Below the pieces are notes generated by a model. It saw nothing but the letters and a program-made list of their open reading frames with translations, did no database searches and was not told the DNA's origin. Positions 1 to 10,624 of a DNA stretch of 64,000 nucleotides are shown here, in pieces. This stretch comes from Hirudinaria manillensis (taxonomy: Eukaryota > Annelida > Clitellata > Hirudinida > Hirudinidae), in contig CM067529.1 in the NCBI GenBank assembly GCA_034509925.1, positions 10,813,501-10,877,500 of the forward strand. Reading direction: 5' to 3'. A program made the position numbers and the translations under genes. Numbering within the stretch: position 1 is the stretch's first letter; every line of letters starts with the position of its first letter.

Positions 1-886
1 CAGCTACAAACGCTCCCGACAAATGTCAGATTCTCTCATTAATTGGCTGCAAAAGATCATTTCATCCAAATGAATATTGTATTCACAACCACACACTGTC
101 AAGAGTTAACATGATTCGAGATCTAGGAATACTCATAGATTCTTCGCTCCGACTTGACAAGCACATAGATAACATCACCAGAAAGGCAGCTACAATATCC
201 AAACTGATTCTTGCATCATTTTCCTCACGTGACCATGACATCCTCATAAGGGCATTTTGTACCTTTGTTAGGCCAATACTCGAGTACGGCTCTCCTGTAT
301 GGAACCCACACAAAAAACTTCTCATTGATAGGCTTGAACAGATCCAAAAAAGGTTCACCAAGGCCATTCCCACACTGGCCAAATATCCTTATCTGCTGAG
401 ACTAAAGATTCTTAAATTGCCCACCCTAGAAAAACGAAGACTACTGGCCGATCTCACCATGTGTTTTAAATTACTAAAAGGCCTTACTAATAGCAAAATC
501 TCCACTACTCTCAACAGATCAACATACAATAGGACCAGAGGCCACAACTACAAACTCAGGACAAACAAATTCCGTTGTAATACTTCCAAATACTTTTTCT
601 CCAATCGAATTGTCAAATCCTGGAACGCCCTGCCAGCCCATGTCGTTAACTCCTCAACCACGTCCCGCTTCAATGCTGAGATCCACAAATTAAACCTTAA
701 CCAATACCTTAAATATCACGAACCCTAAGAGCTTACATCTGTACAAGAGTTTTTTTTTTGTTTTTGTTTTTTTGTTTTTTAAGTCCGAATGGCGATTGTT
801 TATGTTCTATTTGCGCTTCAGTTGTTTTTCCGAACGTGTCAGAGGCCTCGGCCCTTCGTTCGTCTCGAATAAATGAAATGAAAATG
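1..886 (+). mobile_element. 3' end of a non-LTR retrotransposon (Jockey/CR1-like), 5' part off the window
   Basis: A frame open from base 3 to a stop at 728 encodes the C-terminal part of a non-LTR reverse transcriptase. The DLGILID segment matches the post-palm strand that follows the YADD box, and FVRPILEYGSPVWNP with EQIQKRFTKAI is the conserved thumb signature of this class. The catalytic YADD is not in the window. A T-rich 3' UTR follows and the element appears to end near 886 in short AAATGAAATGAAAATG-like repeats, where sequence shared with the CTL-receptor flanks begins (compare 7850 onward). It is a different family from the two minus-strand elements at 18.6 and 28.9 kb. Family placement is inferred; activity cannot be judged. 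Confidence 0.8.
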
Positions 887-1226
887 TTTGTTCATTAAAA
901 ACTTCATTGAACTGATAATTATTTCGACTGTTTCTTATATTAATTTCTTACTGCTGGTAGTGACTGATTTTATTAAACAACTGCATAATAAATACTTGTC
1001 AAATGCATTTATTACGTTTTACTTAAATAAATTATTTAATAAATTATTACAATAAATTACTTTATAAATTATCATAATAAATTACTTTATAAATTATTAT
1101 ATTAAATTATTTTATTTTATTAAATTTGAATAAAACAAATAAATTATTGATTTAAAATATAGCATTCACAGGTGTTTCTCACTATTAATCCTTTGCCATT
1201 TTCACGAGCGACCAATTTTCTCAGGC
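887..1226. other. AT-rich 5' flank of CTL receptor A
   Basis: No gene is seen. The stretch matches the flank upstream of receptor D (about 7850-8147) and of H (about 23190-23408), including the shared ATTTTATTAAAC and CACGAGCGACCAATTTTCTC blocks. It is therefore part of the duplicated receptor unit, not unique sequence. Confidence 0.6.
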
Positions 1227-1234
1227 TATAAATA
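1227..1234 (+). promoter_or_regulatory. TATA box of CTL receptor A
   Basis: TATAAATA lies 188 bp before the receptor A start codon. The surrounding block (CTATAAATAGCC then a GCTGTTGGTT-like stretch and GAGACCGTGAGAAATATTTTCTA) recurs before receptors C, D, E and H, so it is probably the core promoter and 5' UTR. Confidence 0.7.
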
Positions 1235-1414
1235 GCCTTGTCTATTAAATAAGCTGTTGGTTTGCAATGAGACCGTGAGAAATATTTTCTACTTCAATAG
1301 CATCGTATTTTGAGCTTTGTAAGGTTTTATCAACACAAAATAATATAATCAATTAATAATATATTATACTGAATTAAATCAGTATAGGTAGCGCATTGCA
1401 ACTAGTAAATTATC

Positions 1415-2789
1415 ATGAAACTAAGATCGTTGGTTAATCACCAAGGTTAGTAACGGTAGTTTTATTTTTTTTTTTTAAGGATCCTTAATTGATTAAAAAT
1501 TTTTAGAAGCTATTTATTAAAAGTGTATCTAGGCCATTAATTGATTTTTTTTTAACTTTTAATTTAGTGATATTTCTCCTATTACGACTATATCTAACAA
1601 GATGTTTCTCTTACTGCGACAATGGAATATGTTTTTACACTAATATCGTCAAAGCCAATAGCTGGGTGGAAGCTCAACAACAATGTCGCAATAAATACGA
1701 AAGCATTTTGTTGGAAATATACAATACAACTTATGCACATGCAACCGAAAAAGCAATTCCGACCTTTGGCTTTCTTGGATCTTATTTGCCCTTCGGTTTG
1801 ATTTTCGTAAACAATCAGTTTAAGTGGCTTTCGTCAGGTTTGGCAAATTTGTTACAATTTGAGAACAAATTTAAGACTTGATAGTAATATTTTAGGTGGA
1901 ACAGCATTTATTAATAATATTGATATAACCATCGATGGACAATTTCGGGGGACGTGTTATTCTTACCTCGTTTATGAAAGATCCCAGCTTAGGATTGTAC
2001 CTTCGTGTGATAATAAGACACAGTATAGTAGTTTTATATGTTTGAAAGGTTTGTTAATAAATATGCTATTTCATTGAAACAATATTTAAATCTATTTGTT
2101 TGTGTTATCAAATAATAACATCCTTGTTACTGCAGATAATGGCAATGTACATTCATCAACGCTATCCACATCAACAGTTTCTTACACAAACACCTCTCAA
2201 AACCTTAAAAATGTTTTTTCAACATTAAGTGGCTTCAACAACACAATTGAAACAATGACCATTTCAACGGAACTCGAAGACAACAACAAAGTATCAATCG
2301 AACAACAACAACAACCAAACAACAACATTGCAATAGGAGTTGGAGTCGGTGTTGCCCTTGCAATTATTATTATTTTCTCCATCACCATGGTGACTATTTT
2401 CCTCTTAAGGCCGAGGTTTGAATTCTAAAAATAAACTTTCAAAATGATTTTTAAAATTAACGTTTGTGTTCTTTAACGTTAAAATAGTCCTAATGCAAAG
2501 CATAATTGATTCAAACTTTTTTATTCATTCATGTAGTAGTATTGGCATTCTTTAAAAATTTAAAAAGAATTAACAATTAATTAAATACAAACGCAATAAA
2601 TTGCTGTTCAAATTTTAATCATTTGAATAAATTCAGGGTTTGCTTTAAATTTTGTATTTTAGGATGAAGGCAAGAAATAAAAATGACATCAACCAAGAAC
2701 ATGAAGGATCCATTCCAATAGCACCAACAAATTCCAGTGGAACTTCTTTAGTTTATGCGGATTTAGAATTTAAAGAAAATAATTCTTAA
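1415..2789 (+). CDS. C-type-lectin-like membrane receptor A, ITIM-type tail (five exons)
   Basis: Proposed exons are 1415-1445, 1568-1837, 1896-2048, 2136-2415 and 2663-2789. All junctions are GT-AG with phases 1,1,1,2, and the joined frame is open for 286 codons. Exon 1 plus the start of exon 2 gives a signal peptide (MKLRSLVNHQ then VIFLLLRLYLTRC). The ectodomain has the CTL pattern: CDNGIC, W-VEAQQQC, LPFGLIFVNNQFKWLSSG, then Cys in GTCYSYL, SCDN and FICLKG. EPN/QPD and WND calcium-sugar motifs are absent, so ligand binding is probably not classical carbohydrate recognition. A Thr/Ser/Asn/Gln-rich stalk with NxS/T sites leads to one TM helix starting IAIGVGVGVALAIIII. The tail ends with SLVYADLEF, which fits the ITIM consensus (L at -2, YxxL) and resembles SIRP-type tails. 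An inhibitory role is inference. An AATAAA at 3128 probably ends the transcript. Confidence 0.85.
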
Positions 2790-3338
2790 TCTGATAAGCC
2801 AAATTACTCGTAGGAAAATTTCTCATATTGTCTGTGACAAACGTGTTCAATGTACATCCTTACACTTTTTTTTTAGACGCATTCAATGACGTCTAATCAA
2901 GTCTTTAACAAAACAGTTCTTGTGCATTGCTATGTTACCTGTTCCAAGTAGTACATTGAATTTGTCAGTATTAAATTTAGTTTTGATTTCTTAATTTGGT
3001 TTTGTGATGTAAAAGTTATTCTCTTTTTCAAGATCTTTCTATTTTCATATAAATCATTTATGTTAACTATAAATTACTTATAATATTAATTTATTAAAAT
3101 ATTAAATATTAATTTTTCCCTCTAACGAATAAAAGATTATCAGTAAAAGGAGCATTTAACCTTTTTTCCAATCGCATTAGACAAACATGGCACTGAAATT
3201 TTAAATGAAAGCTCATCGAAAAATTGCCCAAATTCCTTGCATTCGATTGTACTAATCGCTAAAAAAATATTGAATGTATACATTAACTTATAAATAATTA
3301 AAACAATCAAGTAGAGAATTGTTTTAGAAGCTAGTCTG
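2790..3338. other. Receptor A 3' flank, duplicated behind receptor H
   Basis: No gene is seen. The stretch aligns with 24994-25750 behind receptor H, including the AACGAATAAAAG polyadenylation-signal block (3128 here, about 25326 there). The H copy carries a solo LTR that this copy lacks, so this is the empty-site version. Confidence 0.6.
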
Positions 3339-3980
3339 ATTCTCAGTTACGCATCGAACCATCTTGTGGAAACTTAAATGAAGGTCACCGATTCATATGC
3401 TTAAAAGGTAACAAAAACATTTTTCAATTGATTTTATAATCATTGAATATTTCCAAACTTCAGACAAAATCAATCCGACAACAAGCAATAACCAACTTTC
3501 AACTTCTCAATTCGTTAAAAGCACTCATTTAACTACACTGTATAACAATGAACCTGAATTAATTGCAACTGAACCAGAACAACATAGCAGCAACGTGGCA
3601 ACAGGAATTGGTGTCGGTGTTACACTCCCAATAATTAGCATTTCTCTCGTCGTTTTTATTATTATTCACATTAAAAGAAGGTTGGCTGTTTGTATTTTTC
3701 TGATGAGATGTTTATAACTGCATTCATTGTGCATACTATCTATTCAAGGTTAAACAGTAACAATAACGGTAGGTTTTACTACTCGAAGAAATCAGAAGTC
3801 ATTTCGAAACCAATTGCTAATGTAACCACAGTCTCAGAAGTCATTAAATCTCCATCGAATGGAAACCTGAGCAGGCCTGACCTCAACGATGAGAAAAATT
3901 ATGAAGAACTTCACAAATATGAAAATCAATTTCATTGCTATGCTTCCTTGTACAAGCCTAATAAATTACCTGATGTATAA
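3339..3980 (+). pseudogene. CTL receptor B: partial gene with part of the last CTL exon, TM exon and ITAM-like tail
   Basis: Only the 3' half of a receptor gene is present. A partial exon 3 ends at 3407 (SQLRIEPSCGN then RFICLKG). Exon 4 (3464-3680) gives a short stalk and TM helix (ATGIGVGVTLPIISISLVVFIIIHIKRR). Exon 5 (3749-3980) gives a tail with YEEL, nine residues, then YASL. All three keep consensus splice sites and the family phases (1 then 2), and exons 4-5 are fully open. The signal peptide and first CTL exon are missing; the homology simply begins at about 3339. B and the F remnant (15.5-16.5 kb) are copies of one block. It is either a truncation relic or, because phases match, a donor of an alternative tail for gene A just upstream. 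Confidence 0.7.
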
Positions 3981-5211
3981 TGTTAGCATTGCCTACAAAA
4001 TATTCAGTGTTAGTAAGTTTTAAATCCAAAAATGGTGTCTTTAAGCTATACATCTGCAACATATATCTACATTTTTATTTTGTATATTGTTTCGATGTTC
4101 GTGTCATGAAGAGAATTGATGTGCAAGTGATTTACAAAAGATTGTGATTCCTACGAAGAGGGCTTTAAATTTTAAAAGAATAAACTGAAAACAAACGATT
4201 GATTTCTTTTTTTAATTTTTTAACCGGTTTCAATGCTTTTGAGTCAAGAAGATTCATGAGACACTCGATGAGATCAAACTTCAGACTGGAATTTGATAAA
4301 CTACTCACAAAGAAAAATGTTTGATAATTTTGATTTGATCCTCTGTTGGTATTTTCAAAGACTGGTTTCGGTAATCACATTCACAATATTAAAATAGATA
4401 TAATAAATAAATACGAAACAGTTAAAGTTCAAAACAAATTAACTAGTTGTGTAATTATATTTAAAGCACATCTTTAACATTACGATAATTATCTTGAAGG
4501 CATAATTTTGTCAAGTCATAAATAGTTATAATTTTAGTAATTAATCCGACATCGAAACTTGAGAGCATGGGAAACAATTTTCTATTTCAATAGGATCAGA
4601 ATAGCATTGTCGAGGGCTTTTATCTTAATAAATACAGAAGAGATTTGAATTTTAAAATTTGAGTTTTAGCGTACATTGATACAAAAATTAATTCCTGAAA
4701 TAATATGTAAAATTCATATATATTTTTTTGGGTGCAGCTTAAAAAATATTCAAAATGTAAATCACATTTGTTTAAAAAGTTTAAAATCGTGAAAACGACT
4801 TTATTTAGCTAATTTAATGTCTTAATTTGTCCTTTCTCCATTTCAACAAAAATCCAATTATAATAAGCTTAACTAGCATTTTTTTATTTAATCAAATAAT
4901 TATTTAACATTACCCTTTATATATATAACCTTATTATAGTAGCCACTAGTAGTGGTCGATGTAATAAAATGCTATATCCTGCACGGGAAGAGACACCATC
5001 CTTAATCTTAGAAACGCCTCCAAACATCATCAAAGGGATTTTTCCATGAAGATTCATTAACAATCAAAGTTTGCTCCACAAACATATTGAAATTTTATTA
5101 ACAGAGGTATGAAATAATTGAAACTTTGGACGATTACACGCTACGGTTTTTTCAGAAAAATAGATAAAATGTAAAATATTAGCCCCTGTCCCAACCTTAT
5201 GACATGCACTG
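3981..5211. other. Intergenic AT-rich sequence with a decayed receptor promoter
   Basis: No intact gene. Bases 3981-4450 match 16057-16510 behind remnant F. Near 4515-4620 a degraded promoter block survives (CATAAATAG, later GAAACAATTTTCTATTTCAATAG), similar to the functional blocks before other receptors but without a usable first exon. It probably marks a lost receptor copy. Confidence 0.5.
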
Positions 5212-5219
5212 TATAAATA
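5212..5219 (+). promoter_or_regulatory. TATA box of CTL receptor C
   Basis: TATAAATA lies 160 bp before the receptor C start codon and is followed by the conserved GCCTTG-CTATTAAATAAGCTGTTG block and ATGAGACTGTGAGAAATATTTTCTA. Confidence 0.65.
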
Positions 5220-5371
5220 GCCTTGCCTATTAAATAAGCTGTTGATCGCAATGAGACTGTGAGAAATATTTTCTATTTCAATAGCATCGGATATGTTGAG
5301 ATTTAAGAGGTTTTATCAACTGTTATAATGAAGGAGATTATTGGTGTAGCAATTGCAACTAGTAAGTGATC

Positions 5372-6682
5372 ATGAGGTCTTTGGTTATTTATCAAGGTTA
5401 GTAACAGTATTTTAATTTTTCTTAAGCGATCCTTAATTGATTAAAAATTATTAACAACATAGTGAAGCTATTTGCTTCAACTGTTTTTAGGCTATTTATT
5501 AATTTATTTTATTCATATTTAACTTTTGATTTAGTGATATTTCTATTATTACGAATAAATCCTACAAGATGTTCTTCTTACTGCAATAATGGAATATGCT
5601 TTTCCACTTATAATGTTATGGTCAATGGATGGGAGGAGGCTCAAGAACAATGTCACAATGAAGACGGAAGCATTTTATTGGAAATATACAATACAAATTA
5701 TGCACATGCAACCGAAAAAGCAATTCAAAACTTTGGCTTACTTGGATCTTATTTGCCCTTCGGTTTGATGTTCGTAAACAATCAGTTTAAATGGCTTTCG
5801 TCAGGTTTGGCAAATTTGTTACTTTGCAGTGAGAACAAATTTAAGACTTCACAGAATCATTTTAGGTGGAACAGCTATTATTGGTAATATTGGCATAACC
5901 ATAGTTGGGCAATTTCGCGGAACGTGTCATTCTTACCTCATTTATGACGTATCTCATCTTAGGATTGAACCTTCATGTGATAATAAAACACAAAATGGTT
6001 GTTTTATATGTTTGAAAGGTTTGTTAACAAATGTGCTATTTTACATTAAAAAAATTAATTCTATTTGTTTGCCTCATCAAATAATGACATCCTTGAGATT
6101 GCAGATAATGTGAACTAATATTCATAGACGTCCATCAACTTTGTGTTACGGAAATATTTCTCAATGCCTCACAAATTTTGTTTCTACAATAGGTGGTTTC
6201 AACAACACATTTGAAACAAAGGACAATTCAACGAAATTTGAAGACAACAACAAAGTATCAAACGATCAACAACCTCAAGCTAACAACAACATTGCAGTAG
6301 GAATTGGAGTCGGTGTTACGCTCCCATTAATTATTATTTCTCTCATTATTCTCATCATTGTTGTTCTTTTAAAGCGAAAGTGGGTTGTTTAAATTTTTCG
6401 TTTTAAAGCAATATTGTTACCAACATTCATTATTCAAATACTATTTTAAGGTCATGCAATGCAACAAGTCAATGTTCAAACTTCTCAAAGGAAGCAGTGG
6501 TTCATCCCAAGCCAATTACAAATGAAATCACAACATCAGAAAACATTAAATCTCCATCTAACGGAAACTTGAGCAGAAATGACTTCAAAGATGAGAAAAA
6601 TTATGAAAAACTTCACAATTATGAAGGTCAAGGCCATTGCTATGCTTCCTTGTGGAAGCCTAATCCGTTACCAGATGTATAA
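5372..6682 (+). CDS. C-type-lectin-like receptor C, ITAM-like tail; damaged exon-4 acceptor
   Basis: Exons 5372-5396, 5535-5804, 5866-6018, (6193-6379) and 6451-6682. Signal peptide (MRSLVIYQ then VIFLLLRINPTRC), CTL domain (CNNGIC, W-EEAQEQC, LPFGLMFVNNQFKWLSSG, three later Cys) and the IAVGIGVGVTLPLIIIS TM helix are intact. The tail has YEKL, nine residues, then YASL. At the usual exon-4 acceptor (exon from 6105) the frame meets TAA at 6116 and is out of phase with the TM segment. A second acceptor after a pyrimidine-rich run (AG at 6191-6192) restores the correct phase and gives 288 codons with a shorter stalk. I cannot tell whether this site is used. The alternative is a recent pseudogene. 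Confidence 0.6.
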
Positions 6683-8147
6683 GTTTTACATAATGTACCA
6701 AATGTACATTTTGCTGTCATAGTGAACAAACTAATGAAAAGATAGAACCAAAAGATAGAATTTATTTGAATGTTGGTACAATCATTATTGTTCAGATGAA
6801 AATCAAATGTTACATCACAGAGGCATTCATCAATGGTTTCGTTGGCTTTGTTATGGGATAAATTCATTGAATCATGCATAATACACTATCTTAATTCATT
6901 TTGTAAAATATTTCTGTCTCTTTGTCTTCCATCTTTAACATATCACAACATCATCTTCCATAAATAACACTGAATTTAATGACAGTAAAGTTTAATTTAA
7001 TATTAAATCATGAGAAATGAATTGTTTTATTGAATCATTACATCATGCCATGTAGGTCGTGTCAGTTCAGAAACGTGTGTTTATTATTAAAATGTCGCCG
7101 ATGTGGTCGTCGAATCTGTGTGTCATCAAAATATTTCAAAAACGGTTAGCTATATTCTGGGGGAATTTTAGCAAGACTTTTAAAGTATGAAACCACGTGA
7201 GACACAGGTCCAAAGACCAGCGCAGTTGTACGGAAAATTCGATATCATTCTATCAATGCAATTCCATTAGACTAGATATTTCTAGTTCTACAGATGATCT
7301 GACAAACATTAAACAAAGAAGCCTTTATGACCATTTAAAGGGATATTATTGCGAAAGGCATTAATAGCTAATGGCCAAAATAACGTATTCCAAAAGAATA
7401 TGATTTTCTTAAGAAATTAGTGAAAGCAAGTGAATTTTTTTAAAATTCCTTCCGGGTTGTCTTCTTTGGGATCAAGAAGTGAGACAATCGATGATTCAAC
7501 ATTTAACAATAATTCTAAATTCAAAAAGTGCTTTATTATAAATGTTTGAAATTTCTACCTTTTTAAAAATGCTCCTAAATCTTATTTCACTTAATACATT
7601 TTTCTTAACATCTAAAAGGTTCATCAAAATTTATTTTATGAATAATTACACATTACCATGGTTTTCTTGTATCCTAATTCACTTCCATCTGTACATATTG
7701 TATTCATATTTCATTCATGTTTTTGTTCATATCACTTTTCTAATATAATATACATATTATATTATCCAAAATCGGGGATTTCCATTTTAGGATAAACCTT
7801 TTTATAATTTGCATAGCAATTTCTTTGGCTTATGCGTAATTCTTTATTGATGTTTGTTCATTTCAAACTTCATTGAACTGGTAATTATTTCGACTGTTTC
7901 TTATAATAATCTCTTACTGCTGGTAGTGTATGATTTTATTAAACAACTGCACAATAAATATATATGAAATATTTATTAAAGAGAAAGCATTTATTAAATT
8001 TTCTTAAATAAATAATTTGATAAATTATTTTATTTAATAAAATTAGAATAAAACGAATACATGATTGAATTAAAAAAAATATCATTCACAGGTCTATCTC
8101 ACTATTAATCATTAGCAAATAATCACGAGCGACCAATTTTCTCAAGC
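6683..8147. other. Intergenic sequence; segment duplicated at 17.65-18.56 kb
   Basis: No intact gene is recognised. From about 6945 to 7880 the sequence aligns with about 17660-18560, including CATCATGCCAT-TAGGTCGTGTCAGTTCAG and CGGGTTGTCTTCTTTGGGATC. On the minus strand around 7440-7530 a short open stretch (LLLNVESSIVSLLDPKEDNP) matches the other copy, but stops interrupt it here. It may be a decayed gene or an old repeat. Confidence 0.45.
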
Positions 8148-8155
8148 TATAAATA
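8148..8155 (+). promoter_or_regulatory. TATA box of CTL receptor D
   Basis: TATAAATA sits in the same block as in A (CGAGCGACCAATTTTCTCAA upstream, GACCGTGAGAAATATTT downstream). The distance to the ATG is longer (258 bp) because of an expanded TAATA repeat. Confidence 0.6.
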
Positions 8156-8284
8156 GCCTTATCTATTAAATTAGCTGTTGGTTCGCAAAGAGACCGTGAG
8201 AAATATTTCGTACTTCAATGGCATCGGATATGTTGAGCTTTGAGCGGTTGTGATCAAGCCAAAATAATATAAAAAAATATAATC

Positions 8285-8376
8285 AAGTAATATAATATAA
8301 TATAATATAATAAATTATATTATTATTATAATTATAATATAATATAATATAATTAATTATATTATTATAGGTAATT
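8285..8376. repeat. TAATA / TTATAA microsatellite, palindromic
   Basis: Runs of TATAA and its complement face each other around a central inversion, in the 5' UTR region of receptor D. The corresponding stretches in A and H contain only short versions. Confidence 0.7.
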
Positions 8377-8405
8377 GGTACAGCATTTGCAACTAATAAA
8401 TTATC

Positions 8406-10624
8406 ATGAAACTAAAATCATTGGTTGGTCACCAAGGTTAGTAACGGTATTTTATTTTTTTGAACGATCCTTAATTGATTAACAATTATTAAAAACATAG
8501 AGAAGCTATTTACTGCAAGTATTTGTAGGATATTTATTGATTTTTTAATTCTTATTTTACTTTTAATTTAGTGATATTTCTCCTATTACGACTAAATGCA
8601 ACAAGATCTTCCTCTTACTGCGATAATGGAATATGCTTTTACACTGATAATACCTTCGCCATTGGATGGGTGGAGGCTCAACGGCAATGTCACAATCAAT
8701 ACGGAAGCATTTTGTTGGAAATATATAATACAAATCTTGCACATGAAACCGAAAAAGCAATTCAGAACTTCACCTTACTAGGAAATTATTTGCCCTTCGG
8801 ATTGATTTTCGTAAACAATCATTATAAAAGGTTTTCATCAGGTATGGAAAATATCTCTCTTTGCAGTGAGACAAATTTAAGACTTGACATTAATACTTTT
8901 AGAGAGAACAGCTTTTATTGATAATATCGGCATAAGCATCGTTGGACAATTTCGGGGGACGTGTTATTCTTACCTCATTTATGACGGATCCCATCTTAGG
9001 ATTGAACCATCGTGTGATAATAGGACACAGAATGGTCGTTTTATATGTTTGAAAGGTTTGTTCAAAAATTTAAAGTAAATTATATAATTCTATTTGTTTG
9101 TATTATTAAGTAATAACATCCTTGTTACTGCAGATAATGGCAATGTATATTCATCAACGCTATCTACATCAACAGTTTTTTACACAACCACCTCTCAAAG
9201 CCTGAAAAATATTTTTTCAACATCAAATGTCTTCATCAACACAATTGAAAAAATGACCATTTCAACGGAACTTGAAGACAACAACAAAGTATCAAACGAA
9301 CAACAACAACAACCAAACAAGAACATTGCAATAGGAGTTGGAGTCGGTGTTACCCTCGCAATTATTATTATTTTCTCCATGGGCTGTTCTGTAGACTCTA
9401 CTTGTTCCACCACCCACTTCGTGTGCTTCACTGGTAACTCCTCGGGCGGTAACAATAACTTCACAGACTCTGCCGGTAAATTCATGGGCTCTTCCGAAAG
9501 CTTCACTTGCTCGACTAACACCTCCGTGAGCTCTCTGGGCCCTGCTGACGACTCGACCTGATCTGGTAACTCTATGGGCTCCAACGGCGAGTCCTCTGAG
9601 TCCGCCATCACGCACATCATTTCTGGAGACACGCACGCACTGTGTTCGGATGTGTCTTCTAATGACTCCATCCCAATGCTGCCAGAAACTGTACATGGAA
9701 CAACGGACATGATTTGTTTTTCGTTGGTAACCTTTTTGCAGAGTTCCTCTTCTTATTCCTCGCAAGATGGAAGCACCACATTGCTCTCCTCAAAAGAACC
9801 AACAGGACTCTTCTCGGTAGAGTTTTCACCCGAAACCAGCGAGATATCCTGACACGGAAATGCTGTGTTTTCCAAATGGAAACCCCTAATACACTCCCTC
9901 AACTCCTCTCCTAACTTTCTCAGAAACTTACTATATCGAGACTCGAATTCGTATTCCTCCGGGTCATGGCCATTCTCTGTCAGCCATGCCCCAGTGATTT
10001 GAGGAGTGGTGTGGGTGTGCGTGCCGATGACGTTCTCGCGTCTTAGCTTGAATAACTCAGTTTATAATAATAAATTCGATAAACAAAATATACGGTTGGA
10101 TTCGTCTTCTTTTGCTGATTATTTTGGTGAGCTTATTTCCGAATTTTGTTGCTTGGTTCGATTTCGTACTTGGACCCAATACTGACTACGAAGCAATCCT
10201 ATTCTCACAACATGTCTCGCAAAACTGTGAAAACCGAGGAACTTGGTGTGGACGGCGATGAGTTGGCTGAGAAAGTGAAAGCCAAATTAATACCCAGTAT
10301 CGAAAAAATGATGAGAGAAATCATTAAACAGGAAGTTTCAAACCTGGTTTCCGAGGCTGTCAAAAATGAATTGAGGTCTATGACGGAAGGATTCAACAAA
10401 CTAGTTGAAGAAAACCGAAGTCTAAAGTCTAAGAAGCAGTAGTTCATCCCAAGCCAAATATAAATGAAATCACAACATCAGATGTCATTAAATTTCCATC
10501 AAATGGAAACTTGAGCAGAAAGGACTTCAAAGAAGAAAAAAATTATGAACAACTTCACAATTATGAAAATCAAAGCCATTGCTATGCTTCCTTATGGAAA
10601 CCTAATACACTACCGGATGCATAA
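8406..10624 (+). pseudogene. CTL receptor D, TM exon interrupted by a 1-kb TE-derived insert
   Basis: Exons 1-3 (8406-8436, 8572-8841, 8903-9055) and the start of exon 4 (from 9134) are intact and in frame. They encode a signal peptide, a CTL domain (CDNGIC, W-EAQRQC, LPFGLIFVNNHYKRFSSG, GTCYSYL, SCDN, FICLKG) and the stalk. The TM helix begins (IAIGVGVGVTLAIIIIFS) but at about 9381 the sequence leaves the family and returns near 10434 inside exon 5, which still reads through YEQL-x9-YASL to a stop at 10622. Reading straight on, the protein would gain about 60 foreign residues rich in Ser, Thr and Cys and stop at 9559. The exon-4 donor and exon-5 acceptor are gone, so the ITAM-like tail is cut off. 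Upstream parts look undamaged, which suggests a recent event. Confidence 0.75.
9381..10433. mobile_element. Composite TE-derived insert: SAP-gag-like piece (-) and coiled-coil ORF (+)
   Basis: The minus strand encodes a gag-like stretch. Around 9960-10060 it reads LFKLRRENV then AWLTENGHDPEEYEFES, resembling the EEWLLENNHDPSEYEF region after the SAP domain of the Gypsy gag at 20.4-22.3 kb, and continues with an acidic Glu/Pro/Ser-rich tail. The + strand from 10212 encodes a charged coiled-coil protein (SRKTVKTEELGVDG then ENRSLKSKKQ) like the N-terminus of non-LTR ORF1 proteins. It ends on a stop supplied by the receptor exon at 10440. Base composition is less AT-rich than the surroundings. 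No LTRs or target duplication are visible, so the insertion mechanism is unclear. Confidence 0.55.

Noticed and set aside
1838-1895. Reading straight through intron 2 to a stop (short secreted lectin)
   Set aside because: The stretch has GT-AG ends, splicing it restores the Cys framework in every intact copy, and the read-through frame ends at once.
9195-9710. Minus-strand acidic open frame of 171 residues treated as a gene
   Set aside because: Its 3' half is the complement of the receptor D stalk and TM exon, and its 5' half is a TE gag-like piece, so it is not a separate gene.
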